Assembly: GCF_000173075.1 (NCBI RefSeq)
Contig: NZ_ABVL01000012.1
Location: forward strand, 1 to 64,000
Length of the DNA stretch: 64,000 nucleotides
From: Chthoniobacter flavus Ellin428
GTDB taxonomy: Bacteria; Verrucomicrobiota; Verrucomicrobiia; Chthoniobacterales; Chthoniobacteraceae
Direction of reading: 5' to 3'
A model generated the notes under the pieces. It was not told the DNA's origin, ran no database searches, and worked only from the letters and a program-made list of their open reading frames with translations. Shown piece by piece: positions 55,509-64,000 of the stretch. Positions within the stretch are counted from its first letter, which is position 1, and each line of letters begins with the position of its first letter. Made by a program: the position numbers and the translations under genes.

Positions 55509-58500
55509 CTAGGCCGGGCAACGACTTTCACCGCGGCGAAAACGTCTCAACCCCAGGAGCAGTCCGGAAGACGCGAAGAGGGCGGCGAGCACGCTGGGTT
55601 CCGGGATGGTCGGCACTGCTTGCAGAGTGACGTCATCGTGGTCGCTTCCGCCGACGTAGCTGATTTGGAAATCCTGACTGAGGCCGCCGGTGGTCACGTT
55701 GAAGGTCGTTCCTTCGTTGAGCGTCTGGCCATCGGCGAAGAACCGTCCACCAGAGCTGTAGCCGGTGACGGGACTGTTTCCATCGATCAGCGTAAATAGC
55801 GTGCCGTCGACTGGATCGGCAATGAGATTGAGCGCGAGGGTGATCGTGCCCGCCAGCGAGGCAGCCCCGGTGAGGCTGATCGTATTCGATGTCAGGGAAC
55901 CGACTTCGAGACTCAGCGTGGAATTATCGTTCAGCGACAGTGTGGTGGCGCGGATCGCTCCCGCCCCGCCGAGTTGCAAGGTTGCGCCGCCGGCGACTGA
56001 CACCGCCTGGGTTCCCGCAGTGGCAGGCGCAATCGTCCCGGTGACGTCCAGGGTGCCGGCGCTCACGGTGGTGTTGCCGCTGTAAGTATTCTGCCCGCCG
56101 AGGAGGAGTGTGCCGCTGCCCACCTTGGTCAGCGAGCCGATGTTCGCCGCTGTCACCGCGGTGCCGTCGGAGTTCACCGTGCGATCAGCCACCGTGCCGT
56201 TCACGGTGAAGGTCTGGCCCGCGGACACATCGATGCTCCCCGTATTCGCGCCGCCGGTGGTGGCGCCAATGCCGATGTTGCGGTTGCTATTCAAGGTGAA
56301 GCTGTTTGCGACTCGCAGTGTTCCCTGCTGGGCGATGATCACGGAATCCGTCATGGGAGTGCTGGGCGCCGCGCCCAGATTGGCATCCTGGTGGATGATC
56401 ACGGTGCCTTGAGCGGTGATGGTGCGGCCGGTGTAAGTATTGAGGCCGGTCAGGTCGAGTGTCCCTGCGCCATTCAGGGTGATTCCCGCCAGCACGGTCT
56501 GTCCGGAGTCGTTGCCGGAAATGACCCCGCTGATGATCGTCGTCCCTGAACCGGCCAGGGTAAGCTGGCGCGAGACGGTCGTGACTCCGCTGGAAAGAAA
56601 AACGTTGTTGGCGAGAGTCAGCGCGTTTCCCGCAGCAAGGTTATTGCTCAACACGAAGTTGGTCGCATTGACGGTCGCCGAGCCATTGATCGTCAACCCG
56701 AAGCTACCGCTGACGAAGCTCGGGCTGGAGAGGCTGAAGCTATTGCTCAGGGCGCGAGACGCTCCGAGGGGTTGGAGGGTGCCACCGGCAAGCGTGACCA
56801 GGCCGGAACCCAAGGCACTATCGCTGCCGAGTTGGAGCGCGCCCGCCTGGAGGCTCGTCCCGCCGGTGAAATTATTCGTGCCGGAGAGAAGCAGTGTGCC
56901 AGTTCCCGCTTTCGTCAGGAGACCGCTGCCGGAGATATTGCCGGAGGCCGTCAAAATGGCGCCGGTGTTGACGTTGAACGTGCCGCCGCCCGCATCGAGC
57001 ATGACATTGCGACGATTCGCGCCGGCGTTATCGAGAGCGAACGTGGCCGTCGCCAGCAGCGTGCCACCGTCCATATTCAGCGTCGCTCCGCTACCCGCGG
57101 CGCCTAGTGCGGCATTGCTGCCGACGCTGAGCGTTCCGCCGTTGAGATAAGTCTGGCCGGTGTAAGTATTCGTGCCGGTCAGTGTCACCAAGCCGCCGCC
57201 GGCGATAGTCAATCCCGTGGCCCCGCCGTTGTCGGCGATGGTGGAGGAGATCGTCAGACCATTGGCCGTGTTGTATTGCAGCAGCAACAGGTCACCGCTG
57301 GCGGAACCGGTCAATGTTCCCCCGGAGATCGCGGAGAGATTATTCCCCACGTTGCCGTTCACGAGGACCATGCCGCTGTCGATCGTCTGGGTGCCGGTGA
57401 GCGAAGCGGTGAATGCACCGGCGGCGCCGAAACGCAGGCTGTTGATGGCCGTGCCCGCGGTGGTCGCGACATTGCCGGTGACATCCATGTTTTTCCCCGC
57501 GCTCCAGGTGGAGGTGCCGGTGGCGACGTAATTCGCCGCCGTCAGCGCTCCCGCTTGCGCGGCGACAAAATCCGTCCCATTCAACGTCGCGCCGACGAGG
57601 AGCGCGTCCGAACCGGCGCCGGAAACACTGCTGCCGCCGGCCGCGGTGGGCGCATTCGCAAAGCCCGCCGTGTAACCGCTGGCGGAAGCGAAATTCACCG
57701 AGCCACCGACGCCGCGCGTGTAGCCGGCGCCACCCGCTGTCCCCGTCAAGGTGAGGCTCAGCGTGCCCTTCGGCGTATTCATGGTGGTGACCGTATTCGC
57801 GCCCTGCTGGACTGCGAGCGACGCGAGAGTCTGGCTCGACGACACGCTGCCGAAAGCTTGCGTGAACGTGCCCGAGCCGAGGCTGCCGCCCAGGGTCAAG
57901 GTAGCGAGTGGATTGATGCGATCGATCAAGCCGTCGTTGGAGGTCGGAGCCGGGCTGCCATCCTGCAAAGTGCCGCCGCCGTTCACGACCAGCGCGGTGG
58001 TGCCCGAAAGCTTGCCTTGGGTGGAGTCGCCGGTCACGGCCAGCAATCCGCTCTGGACGATCGTCGCGCCGGTGTAGCTGTTGTTTCCCAGCAACGAGAG
58101 CTGGCCGGAACCTTGTTTCACCAAATTGCCGCCGTTGCCGACGACGGCGAGATACATATTCGTCTGGCCGTTGATGATATTGAAATTGCGGGAGGCGGAG
58201 CCGATGGACAGTTGCGCCACCGCTCCGGAAGGGACGGTGCCGGAGATGGTAAAGTTGCTCCCTCCTGACGCGGTGAGGTCGCCATTCAGGACGATTTGCG
58301 AGCCGGCATTGCCGGAGGTGGCCGCATTGGTCTGGACTGTCTGACCGCTCAGGCTCAGACCGCCCGCCCCGATCGTCAGCGTCGTGAGAGTGGTCGAGCT
58401 CCCGCCGATCAGAATTCCACCGCCGGTCACGGTGATGCCATTGCTGCTTACCGTTCCGCCGCTATTGACGACAAAGTCCCCGCCGGCTCCGCCGGTGATG

Positions 58501-60047
58501 GAGGTATTGCCAAGGATGGTGGTGATGCCGGCGTTGCTATTGAATACACCGCTGCTGAGTTGCAGCGAACCGATGGTGGTGGCGCCGGTCCCACCGGAAT
58601 AGGTGCCGCCGCTGATCAGCAGGGAGGCGAACGACTCGGAGAAGCCGCTACCGTTATAGCTTCCCCCGGCGATGGTCATATTCGACGTATCGGCGATCTG
58701 GTTGCTGGCCCCGAGGAGGAGTGAGCCGCCGTTAATGACCACATCTCCCGCAATGGCATTGACGCCCGCGGCCTTTTCCAGCGTCAGCGTCCCGGCATTC
58801 ACGATGACCACACCGGAATAAGTATTGGGCACCGTATTGTTCGAAGTTCCGCCGAAGGTGAGGGCGCCGGCTCCGCTCTTGATGAGGCTTCCCCCGGAGC
58901 CGGTGATCGCGACGTTGATGAACGTCGTCCCGCCGGTGATATTCAACGTCCGCGTCGCCGTGCCGATGGCGAGCGAGTTGAGTCCGGTCCCGGGTGCGCC
59001 GTTGGGGACGATTTTGTTGGCCCCGGAGGCCGTGAGATCTCCGTTCAACACGATCTGGGTATTTCCCGGACCGGTATTGAGGGTGATCGACTCGCCGCTC
59101 ATCGTCAGGCCGCCGCTGCCCACGACGAGCTGCGTATTGAGATTGCCTCCGATCAGAATGGTCGGCGTGGCGCCGGTCATCGTGATCTTTGCCGCGTTGA
59201 GCGTTGCCCCGCTGTTCACTGTGAGCGCCCCGCTGCCGCTGAGCGTCATGGCGCCGGTAATGTTTACGGTGCTGGTTTGGGTGCCGCTATTGCCGGTGAT
59301 GAAGGTGCCGGCGGAGACATTCAGATTCTGAAAGGTCTCATTGTGGCCGGCGAAGGTCACCGCGCCACCGGCGACAGTGATCGTCGAGGTATCGGCGATC
59401 TGGTTATCCGCCGCGAGCGTGAGCGTGCCGCCGGTGTTGACCAGGATGTCACCCGTCACGGCGGTGACACCCGCGGTCTTGCTGAGGGTCAAGGTGCCTC
59501 CCGAAACGGTGGTCAGGCCGCTGTAGGTATTCGCGCTCGATCCGCCGAGGATCAAGGTGCCCGTACCGGTTTGCGTGAGGCCCGCACTGCCCGCCACGAT
59601 GGAATTGATCGTCGCCGATACGCCCGCGGTCGCCGCGAGATTTACCGCGATGTTGCCGGTGGTGATCGTCAGCGTATTGCCGGTGATCGTGTAGTTGCCG
59701 CTGCCGGTGGTGTTGAAAGTCAGGGAGTTCGCAGTGATCGCGCTACCGAGGGCGACCGTGCCCGCCGCACCCGAACCCGCGCCGAAAACGGCATCGTTAC
59801 CATCCGCCCAGGTTTGATTCTGCAAGGTGTTCGTGGAGTCGAACCAATTGCCTCCCCCGGTCTGCCAGGTTCCCGGCCCGTCCTGGGCCCCAGCGGTCGT
59901 GTTGTCGGTATCCCAGATGTAGGTCGCCGCTCCAGCGCTCAACCGAAAGGCGATCAACAGCGACGACGTGAGAAGCGAAGGAAGGATGACGCGATAGAGG
60001 AGGCGTTTTTTCGAGGGCACAATTTGGGGATTAGGGGATGGGGGCAC
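55509..60047 (-). CDS. Giant autotransporter-associated beta-strand repeat protein with PEP-CTERM tail
   Basis: A 1512-residue exported protein. A signal peptide (about residues 18-40) precedes many repeats of the form LTLTGTNTYTGQTYLNGGTL, typical of autotransporter-associated beta-strand repeats that form a long beta-helix. The C-terminus is PEP-CTERM-like: PEPSVLAALFASSGLLLGL then RRFRR, a signal for exosortase sorting to the outer surface. There is no barrel, so it is not a classical autotransporter. It may act as surface adhesin or matrix protein. GTG 60047 is the longest start, with GTG 60020 as an alternative. Confidence 0.88.
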   Translation of the reverse strand: MPPSPNPQIVPSKKRLLYRVILPSLLTSSLLIAFRLSAGAATYIWDTDNTTAGAQDGPGTWQTGGGNWFDSTNTLQNQTWADGNDAVFGAGSGAAGTVALGSAITANSLTFNTTGSGNYTITGNTLTITTGNIAVNLAATAGVSATINSIVAGSAGLTQTGTGTLILGGSSANTYSGLTTVSGGTLTLSKTAGVTAVTGDILVNTGGTLTLAADNQIADTSTITVAGGAVTFAGHNETFQNLNVSAGTFITGNSGTQTSTVNITGAMTLSGSGALTVNSGATLNAAKITMTGATPTILIGGNLNTQLVVGSGGLTMSGESITLNTGPGNTQIVLNGDLTASGANKIVPNGAPGTGLNSLAIGTATRTLNITGGTTFINVAITGSGGSLIKSGAGALTFGGTSNNTVPNTYSGVVIVNAGTLTLEKAAGVNAIAGDVVINGGSLLLGASNQIADTSNMTIAGGSYNGSGFSESFASLLISGGTYSGGTGATTIGSLQLSSGVFNSNAGITTILGNTSITGGAGGDFVVNSGGTVSSNGITVTGGGILIGGSSTTLTTLTIGAGGLSLSGQTVQTNAATSGNAGSQIVLNGDLTASGGSNFTISGTVPSGAVAQLSIGSASRNFNIINGQTNMYLAVVGNGGNLVKQGSGQLSLLGNNSYTGATIVQSGLLAVTGDSTQGKLSGTTALVVNGGGTLQDGSPAPTSNDGLIDRINPLATLTLGGSLGSGTFTQAFGSVSSSQTLASLAVQQGANTVTTMNTPKGTLSLTLTGTAGGAGYTRGVGGSVNFASASGYTAGFANAPTAAGGSSVSGAGSDALLVGATLNGTDFVAAQAGALTAANYVATGTSTWSAGKNMDVTGNVATTAGTAINSLRFGAAGAFTASLTGTQTIDSGMVLVNGNVGNNLSAISGGTLTGSASGDLLLLQYNTANGLTISSTIADNGGATGLTIAGGGLVTLTGTNTYTGQTYLNGGTLSVGSNAALGAAGSGATLNMDGGTLLATATFALDNAGANRRNVMLDAGGGTFNVNTGAILTASGNISGSGLLTKAGTGTLLLSGTNNFTGGTSLQAGALQLGSDSALGSGLVTLAGGTLQPLGASRALSNSFSLSSPSFVSGSFGLTINGSATVNATNFVLSNNLAAGNALTLANNVFLSSGVTTVSRQLTLAGSGTTIISGVISGNDSGQTVLAGITLNGAGTLDLTGLNTYTGRTITAQGTVIIHQDANLGAAPSTPMTDSVIIAQQGTLRVANSFTLNSNRNIGIGATTGGANTGSIDVSAGQTFTVNGTVADRTVNSDGTAVTAANIGSLTKVGSGTLLLGGQNTYSGNTTVSAGTLDVTGTIAPATAGTQAVSVAGGATLQLGGAGAIRATTLSLNDNSTLSLEVGSLTSNTISLTGAASLAGTITLALNLIADPVDGTLFTLIDGNSPVTGYSSGGRFFADGQTLNEGTTFNVTTGGLSQDFQISYVGGSDHDDVTLQAVPTIPEPSVLAALFASSGLLLGLRRFRRGESRCPA

Positions 60048-60349
60048 TTACCTTTACGCATTCAGGGATGCTCTGCAGGAGAACCTTGCCCGATCTTCCT
60101 GTGGAGGATTACGTGACAAAATTGGATTCGGCCCCGCGATTCGCAGACGCGATTTCAAGGTTTTGGGCCCTTGCCCGGAGCCTCGCCATAGTAGCCGGCT
60201 CACGGATGTTGCCCGTGAACCTCTTACCACAGCGTTCCGGCGAGGCGCGTTATCGTATCGCGCTCGTGAATGACATCGCGTAAAACGTCCGCAGAACGCC
60301 GCGGCGAAATTCAGATCTTCGGCACCACCATTCTCTAAAATTCTTGTCT
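60048..60349. other. Intergenic region between autotransporter and SDR genes
   Basis: About 302 bp between divergent genes. I see no gene, RNA or strong repeat; presumably it holds both promoters. Confidence 0.5.
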
Positions 60350-61135
60350 ATGAACGATTCTCCATCTCTGAAGCTGGCGGGAAAAGTGGCCTTGGTGACT
60401 GGTAGCGGGCAGGGGATTGGGCAGGCGATTGCCATTCGTCTCGCGCAGGAGGGGGCCGATATTGTGGTCGACGACCGCGTCATCGGGGAAAGCGCCCAGG
60501 AGACGATTGCTGCGATCCACGAGCTTGGACGGCGCGCGGTGGCCGTGCAAGGCGATCTGAGCAATCCGGCCGACGACCGCCGGGTCATCTCCGAGGCGGT
60601 CGCGCAGTTGGGGAAGATCGACATTCTCGTGAACAACGCGGGGGTCGAAAAGCGCGCGGATTTCTGGGATGTGACGGAGCAGGATTTCGACTTCGTGGTG
60701 AACATCAACCTGCGCGGGACGTTTTTCATCACGCAGGACTTCGTCAACCATCTCCGGGCGACCAACCGGCCGGGACGGATCATCAATATCAGTTCGGTCC
60801 ATGAGGAATTGCCCTTTCCCCATTTCTCCAGCTATTGCGCGAGCAAAGGCGCGCTGAAGATGCTCTGCCGGAATCTGGCCATCGAACTCGCGCCTCTCGG
60901 CATCACGATTAACAACATCGCGCCGGGAGCCATCGAGACGCCGATCAATAAGGCCCTGCTGAACAATCCGGATTTGCTCAAGATGCTCCTCGGTAAAATC
61001 CCGTTGGGCCGGCTCGGCACGCCCGGCGATGTCGCCGGCCTCGCGGCTTTCCTCGCCTCGGATGACGCGGCCTATATCACTGCATCGACCTTCTTCGTGG
61101 ATGGCGGGTTGCTGTGGAATTACCACGAGCAGTGA
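60350..61135 (+). CDS. SDR-family oxidoreductase (glucose/alcohol dehydrogenase-like)
   Basis: A 261-residue classical short-chain dehydrogenase. The cofactor motif is TGSGQGIG near residue 17, NNAG near residue 95, and the catalytic triad Ser-Tyr-Lys appears as ISSV..SSYCASKG, followed by PGAIETPIN and the usual ending FFVDGG. It would interconvert an alcohol or sugar and a ketone with NAD(P). The close match to glucose 1-dehydrogenase-type enzymes does not fix the substrate. Confidence 0.92.
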   Translation: MNDSPSLKLAGKVALVTGSGQGIGQAIAIRLAQEGADIVVDDRVIGESAQETIAAIHELGRRAVAVQGDLSNPADDRRVISEAVAQLGKIDILVNNAGVEKRADFWDVTEQDFDFVVNINLRGTFFITQDFVNHLRATNRPGRIINISSVHEELPFPHFSSYCASKGALKMLCRNLAIELAPLGITINNIAPGAIETPINKALLNNPDLLKMLLGKIPLGRLGTPGDVAGLAAFLASDDAAYITASTFFVDGGLLWNYHEQ

Positions 61136-61248
61136 GGCACGCGAGAGCCTCTTCACGGAATACAAAGCGCTTTGGCCCTGGTATACGGTAAGCGAAATGG
61201 AGTCGTTAGCGGACACGACACCGCTGTTTTGCGCTGAAATCCCGGCGA

Positions 61249-62595
61249 CTAGAATAGTGGCGCCAGGGGAGAGACGGCCCATTCAGAAATATGTTCTGAT
61301 ATCGGCCGTCGCCTGAATTGTTCCAGCGTATAGGGGTCGGCTCTCGCCAGATCCTTCATGAAGATACCGTCCATCTCTGCACCGAAGCCCCGATCATACA
61401 CCGTGATATCGAGCTCTTCGTTGATCTGCGCCGAGCGGGAATCGAAATTTGAAGACCCAAGGACAGAGAAAAGGCCATCGACCACAATCGATTTCGTATG
61501 AATCATCGTGGGAGCGTATTCGTAAATCTTGACGCCTCCTGCCAGTAGCTCTCCGTAGGCGGGTCTGCCGGCGGCTTTGGTGGCCGGCTGGTCGTCATGC
61601 TTTCCCGGGATCAAAATCCGCACGTCGACGCCGCGCTTTACCGCTTCGACCAAAAGCTTCACTTGGTTATGGCTGGGTGTGCAGTAGGAATTCGTGATGT
61701 AGATGGATTTTTCCGCGGAGGCAAAAGCCACCGCCTGCACCAAGGAAACGGGGGAGACGGAAAATGAGTGAGAGGCGATGAGTTGGGCGGAAAGTTTGCC
61801 CGCAGGGGGCAAGGGAGGAAACTGGGATGCGCCGCTGATCGTCTCGCCCGTGGCGCGAATCCAGTGCTGCTGAAAGGCCCCCTGCAATTTTGCCACGATG
61901 GGCCCCCCCAGCTTCATCTGAATGTCCCGCCAGTGGTTTGGCGCATCCGCATTTCCCTCCCAGGAATCCGCGAACCCGACGCTGCCGGTGAAACCAGTCT
62001 TGCCGTCCACGATCATGATTCGGCGGTGAGTGCGTCTGTTCAGTTTATCGACCCGCCAGGAGTGGGTGGGATGATAGTAGGCGAAGGTGCAGCCAGCGGA
62101 CTTAAACGTCTTTTCGTCCGCATCGGAAAAATTCTTACCGGAACCGATCCCGTCCAGGAGCACTCGCACTCGCACGCCGGCGCGCGCGCGCTCACACAAC
62201 GCGTCACGAAATTCAGCCCCTACATGATCTGAATAGAAGAGGAACGCTTCAAAATTGATGCTGGATTGAGCCTGATGAATGGCCTCCAGCATGGCGGGGA
62301 AAATCTCATCGCCATTATGGAGAAGCTGGATGGCGTTTCCTTCGAGTGGCGGTGGGTCGGCCAAAGCGTGAGCCGAGGCAAAAAATGAGGGATCGCGCGT
62401 CGAAAAGTCGTGCTCCCAGCGGTAGTCGACGACCGCTCGTTTGAGGAACGCGATGCCGAATCCGGCAACTAAAATGAAGACCAGTAAAACGCTGACGACG
62501 ACGATCCCGAGAATTCTCCACCCCGTGAGTTTGTGGACCTTATGTTTGATCACAATGGCGTCCCGGCTGTTTGGGCCTGTTTCTGGGTGAGCCAT
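61249..62595 (-). CDS. Phospholipase D-like/cardiolipin synthase-type protein
   Basis: A 448-residue protein with one N-terminal transmembrane helix and two PLD domains. The second HKD is canonical (H-T-K-S-I-V-V-D in MIHTKSIVVDG). The first reads H-R-R-I-M-I-V-D, with Arg where Lys is usual. Family members swap phosphatidyl groups to make cardiolipin, or act as phospholipases or nucleases. The changed first motif may weaken or alter catalysis. Confidence 0.85.
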   Translation of the reverse strand: MAHPETGPNSRDAIVIKHKVHKLTGWRILGIVVVSVLLVFILVAGFGIAFLKRAVVDYRWEHDFSTRDPSFFASAHALADPPPLEGNAIQLLHNGDEIFPAMLEAIHQAQSSINFEAFLFYSDHVGAEFRDALCERARAGVRVRVLLDGIGSGKNFSDADEKTFKSAGCTFAYYHPTHSWRVDKLNRRTHRRIMIVDGKTGFTGSVGFADSWEGNADAPNHWRDIQMKLGGPIVAKLQGAFQQHWIRATGETISGASQFPPLPPAGKLSAQLIASHSFSVSPVSLVQAVAFASAEKSIYITNSYCTPSHNQVKLLVEAVKRGVDVRILIPGKHDDQPATKAAGRPAYGELLAGGVKIYEYAPTMIHTKSIVVDGLFSVLGSSNFDSRSAQINEELDITVYDRGFGAEMDGIFMKDLARADPYTLEQFRRRPISEHISEWAVSPLAPLF

Positions 62596-62867
62596 GCGGC
62601 GGTCATTCTAAACGGAAATCGTTCAAGCTGCCCCGCCGGACGCATCGGGCGTGCGCCGGCATCACGTAGGAGGGGAGCTTGAGAATGACGGAGGTGGTAA
62701 ACACCGCTTTGGAGATGATCCCAAAGAGAGAGTCACTGCCGCATTAAAAAACGATGTTCGTCATGGCACCTCTCAATATCCGCAGGTGCGAAACTTGATT
62801 GCCATGCCCCAAGCGAAAACCACTCTTTCAAGAGAAGAACGCCGGGCGAAGCGCGAAGCGCGGCGGG

Positions 62868-63170
62868 CTAAAGAACGTCGATGCTGCGCACCACAATGAG
62901 CACTGATTCCTGACTCAAGGCGCGTTCCAGTTTCGCCTTCAATTTTCCCCAATCAAAACGGGTCCGCTCATCATCAATCACGCGAAGAATGGTAACCTCG
63001 TCGCGAAACGTGGCCCTGCCGACCCGCCATACACCTTCACTCCGCTGGCGAAGATGGGTGTAACCACCAAATGCTTTCGTCAACTCGGCCTTCGTCTCGG
63101 AAATGATGTGTTCGTCCACTGGCTGGCCGGCATTATCCGTCGTCGGTAGATAGATTTCGTATTCCCGCAT
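62868..63170 (-). CDS. Small protein of unknown function
   Basis: A 100-residue soluble protein, MREYEIYLPTTDNAGQ at the start, with a mixed alpha-beta composition and the segment KAFGGYTHLRQRSEGVW. I do not recognise a family. Amino-acid composition and length look protein-like, and it sits in a run of small genes with the next minus-strand gene 15 bp away. Confidence 0.6.
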   Translation of the reverse strand: MREYEIYLPTTDNAGQPVDEHIISETKAELTKAFGGYTHLRQRSEGVWRVGRATFRDEVTILRVIDDERTRFDWGKLKAKLERALSQESVLIVVRSIDVL

Positions 63171-63185
63171 GGGAACGAATCCCTG

Positions 63186-63479
63186 TCAGGCTGTCTCGCC
63201 ATGCTCGTGGCCGCAGTCACACGCCTGGCCATCGGTGAGGCACCTGGTGAGGCACGCGCTGAAGCCGCGACGACTGCGGCAAGCCGCGACGCACCGGATG
63301 CGACGCGACCACAACGCAACGGCTTTTTCCGGATCGCTGCGCAGCTCTTCCGCTAGCTTCGCGACATCGTACGTTTCGTTATAAACAGTTAACCCATTTA
63401 CTTCGACCGAGTATTTGATCACGACTTTAAGGTCTTCGTTCAAAGGCTCGGTGGCGGTGAAAAGGCCGACGTCAGGCAT
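63186..63479 (-). CDS. Small protein with a Cys/His-rich C-terminus, unknown function
   Basis: A 97-residue protein. The N-terminal half is beta-rich (LKVVIKYSVEVNGLTVYNETY). The C-terminus has seven Cys and two His ending CDCGHEHGE, a possible metal site. The upstream end lies 15 bp from the preceding minus-strand gene, so they may form one transcript. Not recognised. Confidence 0.5.
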   Translation of the reverse strand: MPDVGLFTATEPLNEDLKVVIKYSVEVNGLTVYNETYDVAKLAEELRSDPEKAVALWSRRIRCVAACRSRRGFSACLTRCLTDGQACDCGHEHGETA

Positions 63480-63645
63480 AGGTGGAAGATTTTAAAAGTG
63501 GGATGGATGAAGTAAAATAGTTGGTCCCGGCAACTCATGATCGGCTCGTGATTGCTTTCCAGCTTCAGGCCGGTCCCCTAGAAAACGGTCGTCACTACAT
63601 CGGCCCGGCAAATCCGTCGCGACAGGCAGCCGCGAATCGCAGGAT

Positions 63646-63819
63646 ATGGCTGATGACAAATCCAAAGCGGGCGGTCCCGACCGGGATCGCATTAACGTGC
63701 ACGAAGATTACGAGCTTCGCGACTGGTCTCAAAAATTCGGCGTAACCCCGGAAAAACTCAAAGAGGTGGTGAAAAAGGTGGGGCCGATGGTTACGGACGT
63801 GGAAAAGGCATTAAAGTAG
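63646..63819 (+). CDS. DUF3606 domain protein
   Basis: A 57-residue protein: ADDKSKAGGPDRDRINVHED, then YELRDWSQKFGVTPEKLKEV and a KVGPMVTDVEKAL ending. It matches the small DUF3606 family, found in soil bacteria, often with stress genes. The next gene starts 10 bp after its stop. Confidence 0.85.
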   Translation: MADDKSKAGGPDRDRINVHEDYELRDWSQKFGVTPEKLKEVVKKVGPMVTDVEKALK

Positions 63820-63829
63820 TTTCCGGTCC

Positions 63830-64000
63830 GTGAAACGCGTCGAATTTTCAATTCGCGGCGAAAATGGAGCGGCTTTAAGCGAGCCGCAATTTGTCGAGGA
63901 CTGTTCGGAATTGCCGCTCGCGATCATGCGGGCAGTCGACGACTACCTGGAAGCGCAGGGCGGTAAAATGGAACTGCCGATCGTGATCCGCATTTTTCCA
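63830..64000 (+). CDS. Partial ORF of unknown function, cut by the window edge
   Basis: A GTG start at 63830 opens a frame that runs to the end of the window (57 residues seen). The sequence (KRVEFSIRGENGAALSEPQF.. then LPLAIMRAVDDYLEAQGGKM) is protein-like. Family not recognised; the C-terminus lies outside the window. Confidence 0.45.
   Translation, partial: MKRVEFSIRGENGAALSEPQFVEDCSELPLAIMRAVDDYLEAQGGKMELPIVIRIFP

Noticed and set aside
56440..59526. Several open frames on the plus strand across the autotransporter gene
   Set aside because: They are antisense shadows of the repeated beta-strand coding sequence and have repetitive, non-protein-like composition.
62804..62899. Small basic ORF (about 31 residues) before the minus-strand gene at 62868
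   Set aside because: It overlaps that gene's 3' end, is low complexity (Arg/Ala/Lys/Glu) and has no clear support.

Overview
The window is bacterial, GC-rich and gene-dense, and it looks like a member of the Verrucomicrobiota; I lean towards a Chthoniobacterales-like lineage, but that rank is inference. The evidence is a Gram-negative outer-membrane assembly set (TamA/BamA-like barrel, TamB, LptE-like lipoprotein, TPR lipoprotein-assembly-like protein), a giant autotransporter-type beta-strand-repeat protein with a PEP-CTERM tail, several Tat-exported oxidoreductases, and a saprophytic set of a sulfatase, a GH16 glucanase, a DUF1080 protein, PQQ and GMC sugar dehydrogenases and enolase-superfamily dehydratase-like proteins. 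There is no phage, plasmid, transposase, CRISPR, rRNA or tRNA that I can see.

Layout. 0-5 kb: a minus-strand envelope cluster (TPR protein, LptE-like, rsmI, esterase), an HExxH metallopeptidase and rhaM. 5.4-6.1 kb: TerC. 6.4-17.5 kb: a minus-strand block of tamB, tamA/bamA and a 1575-residue TPR protein. 17.6-20.3 kb: a YihY-type membrane protein and an ABC exporter. 20.6-29 kb: GH16, a GMC dehydrogenase with its gluconate-dehydrogenase subunit 3 partner, two different enolase-superfamily enzymes, a Fur regulator and a beta-lactamase-fold hydrolase. 29.1-32.7 kb: a minus-strand operon of an APC permease and two paralogous exported proteins of unknown function. 32.8-39.4 kb: a cytochrome-like protein, rhodanese, DUF1080, MetE-like, GNAT and CYTH genes, and a structured leader with a promoter, mini-ORF and terminator in front of a 63-residue protein and an EamA exporter. 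39.9-46.1 kb: an overlapping operon (unknown exported protein, PQQ dehydrogenase-cytochrome c fusion, beta-lactamase-fold hydrolase) and a sulfatase. 46.2-49.8 kb: Fsr-type MFS pump, AraC regulator, and an overlapping MoaD-like/BNR-repeat pair. 50.4-64 kb: NDH-2, a Tat aldo/keto reductase, a flippase-like protein, an FAD monooxygenase, the autotransporter, an SDR, a phospholipase D-like protein and a run of small proteins including a DUF3606 protein missing from simple long-ORF views.

Two features cut across the window. First, the intergenic spaces are full of palindromic, non-coding dispersed repeats of at least six families; one about 200 bp long is present three times, nearly identical. 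Second, four genes (tamB, the ABC exporter, gluconate dehydrogenase subunit 3, the AraC regulator) are broken by tight clusters of single-base indels while protein homology continues in the neighbouring frames. This looks more like local consensus error in a draft or metagenome assembly than gene decay, and those genes are annotated here across the shifts.

The most interesting unexplained items are the possible attenuator at 37971-38178, the exported paralogue pair next to the APC permease, and the MoaD-like/BNR pair.
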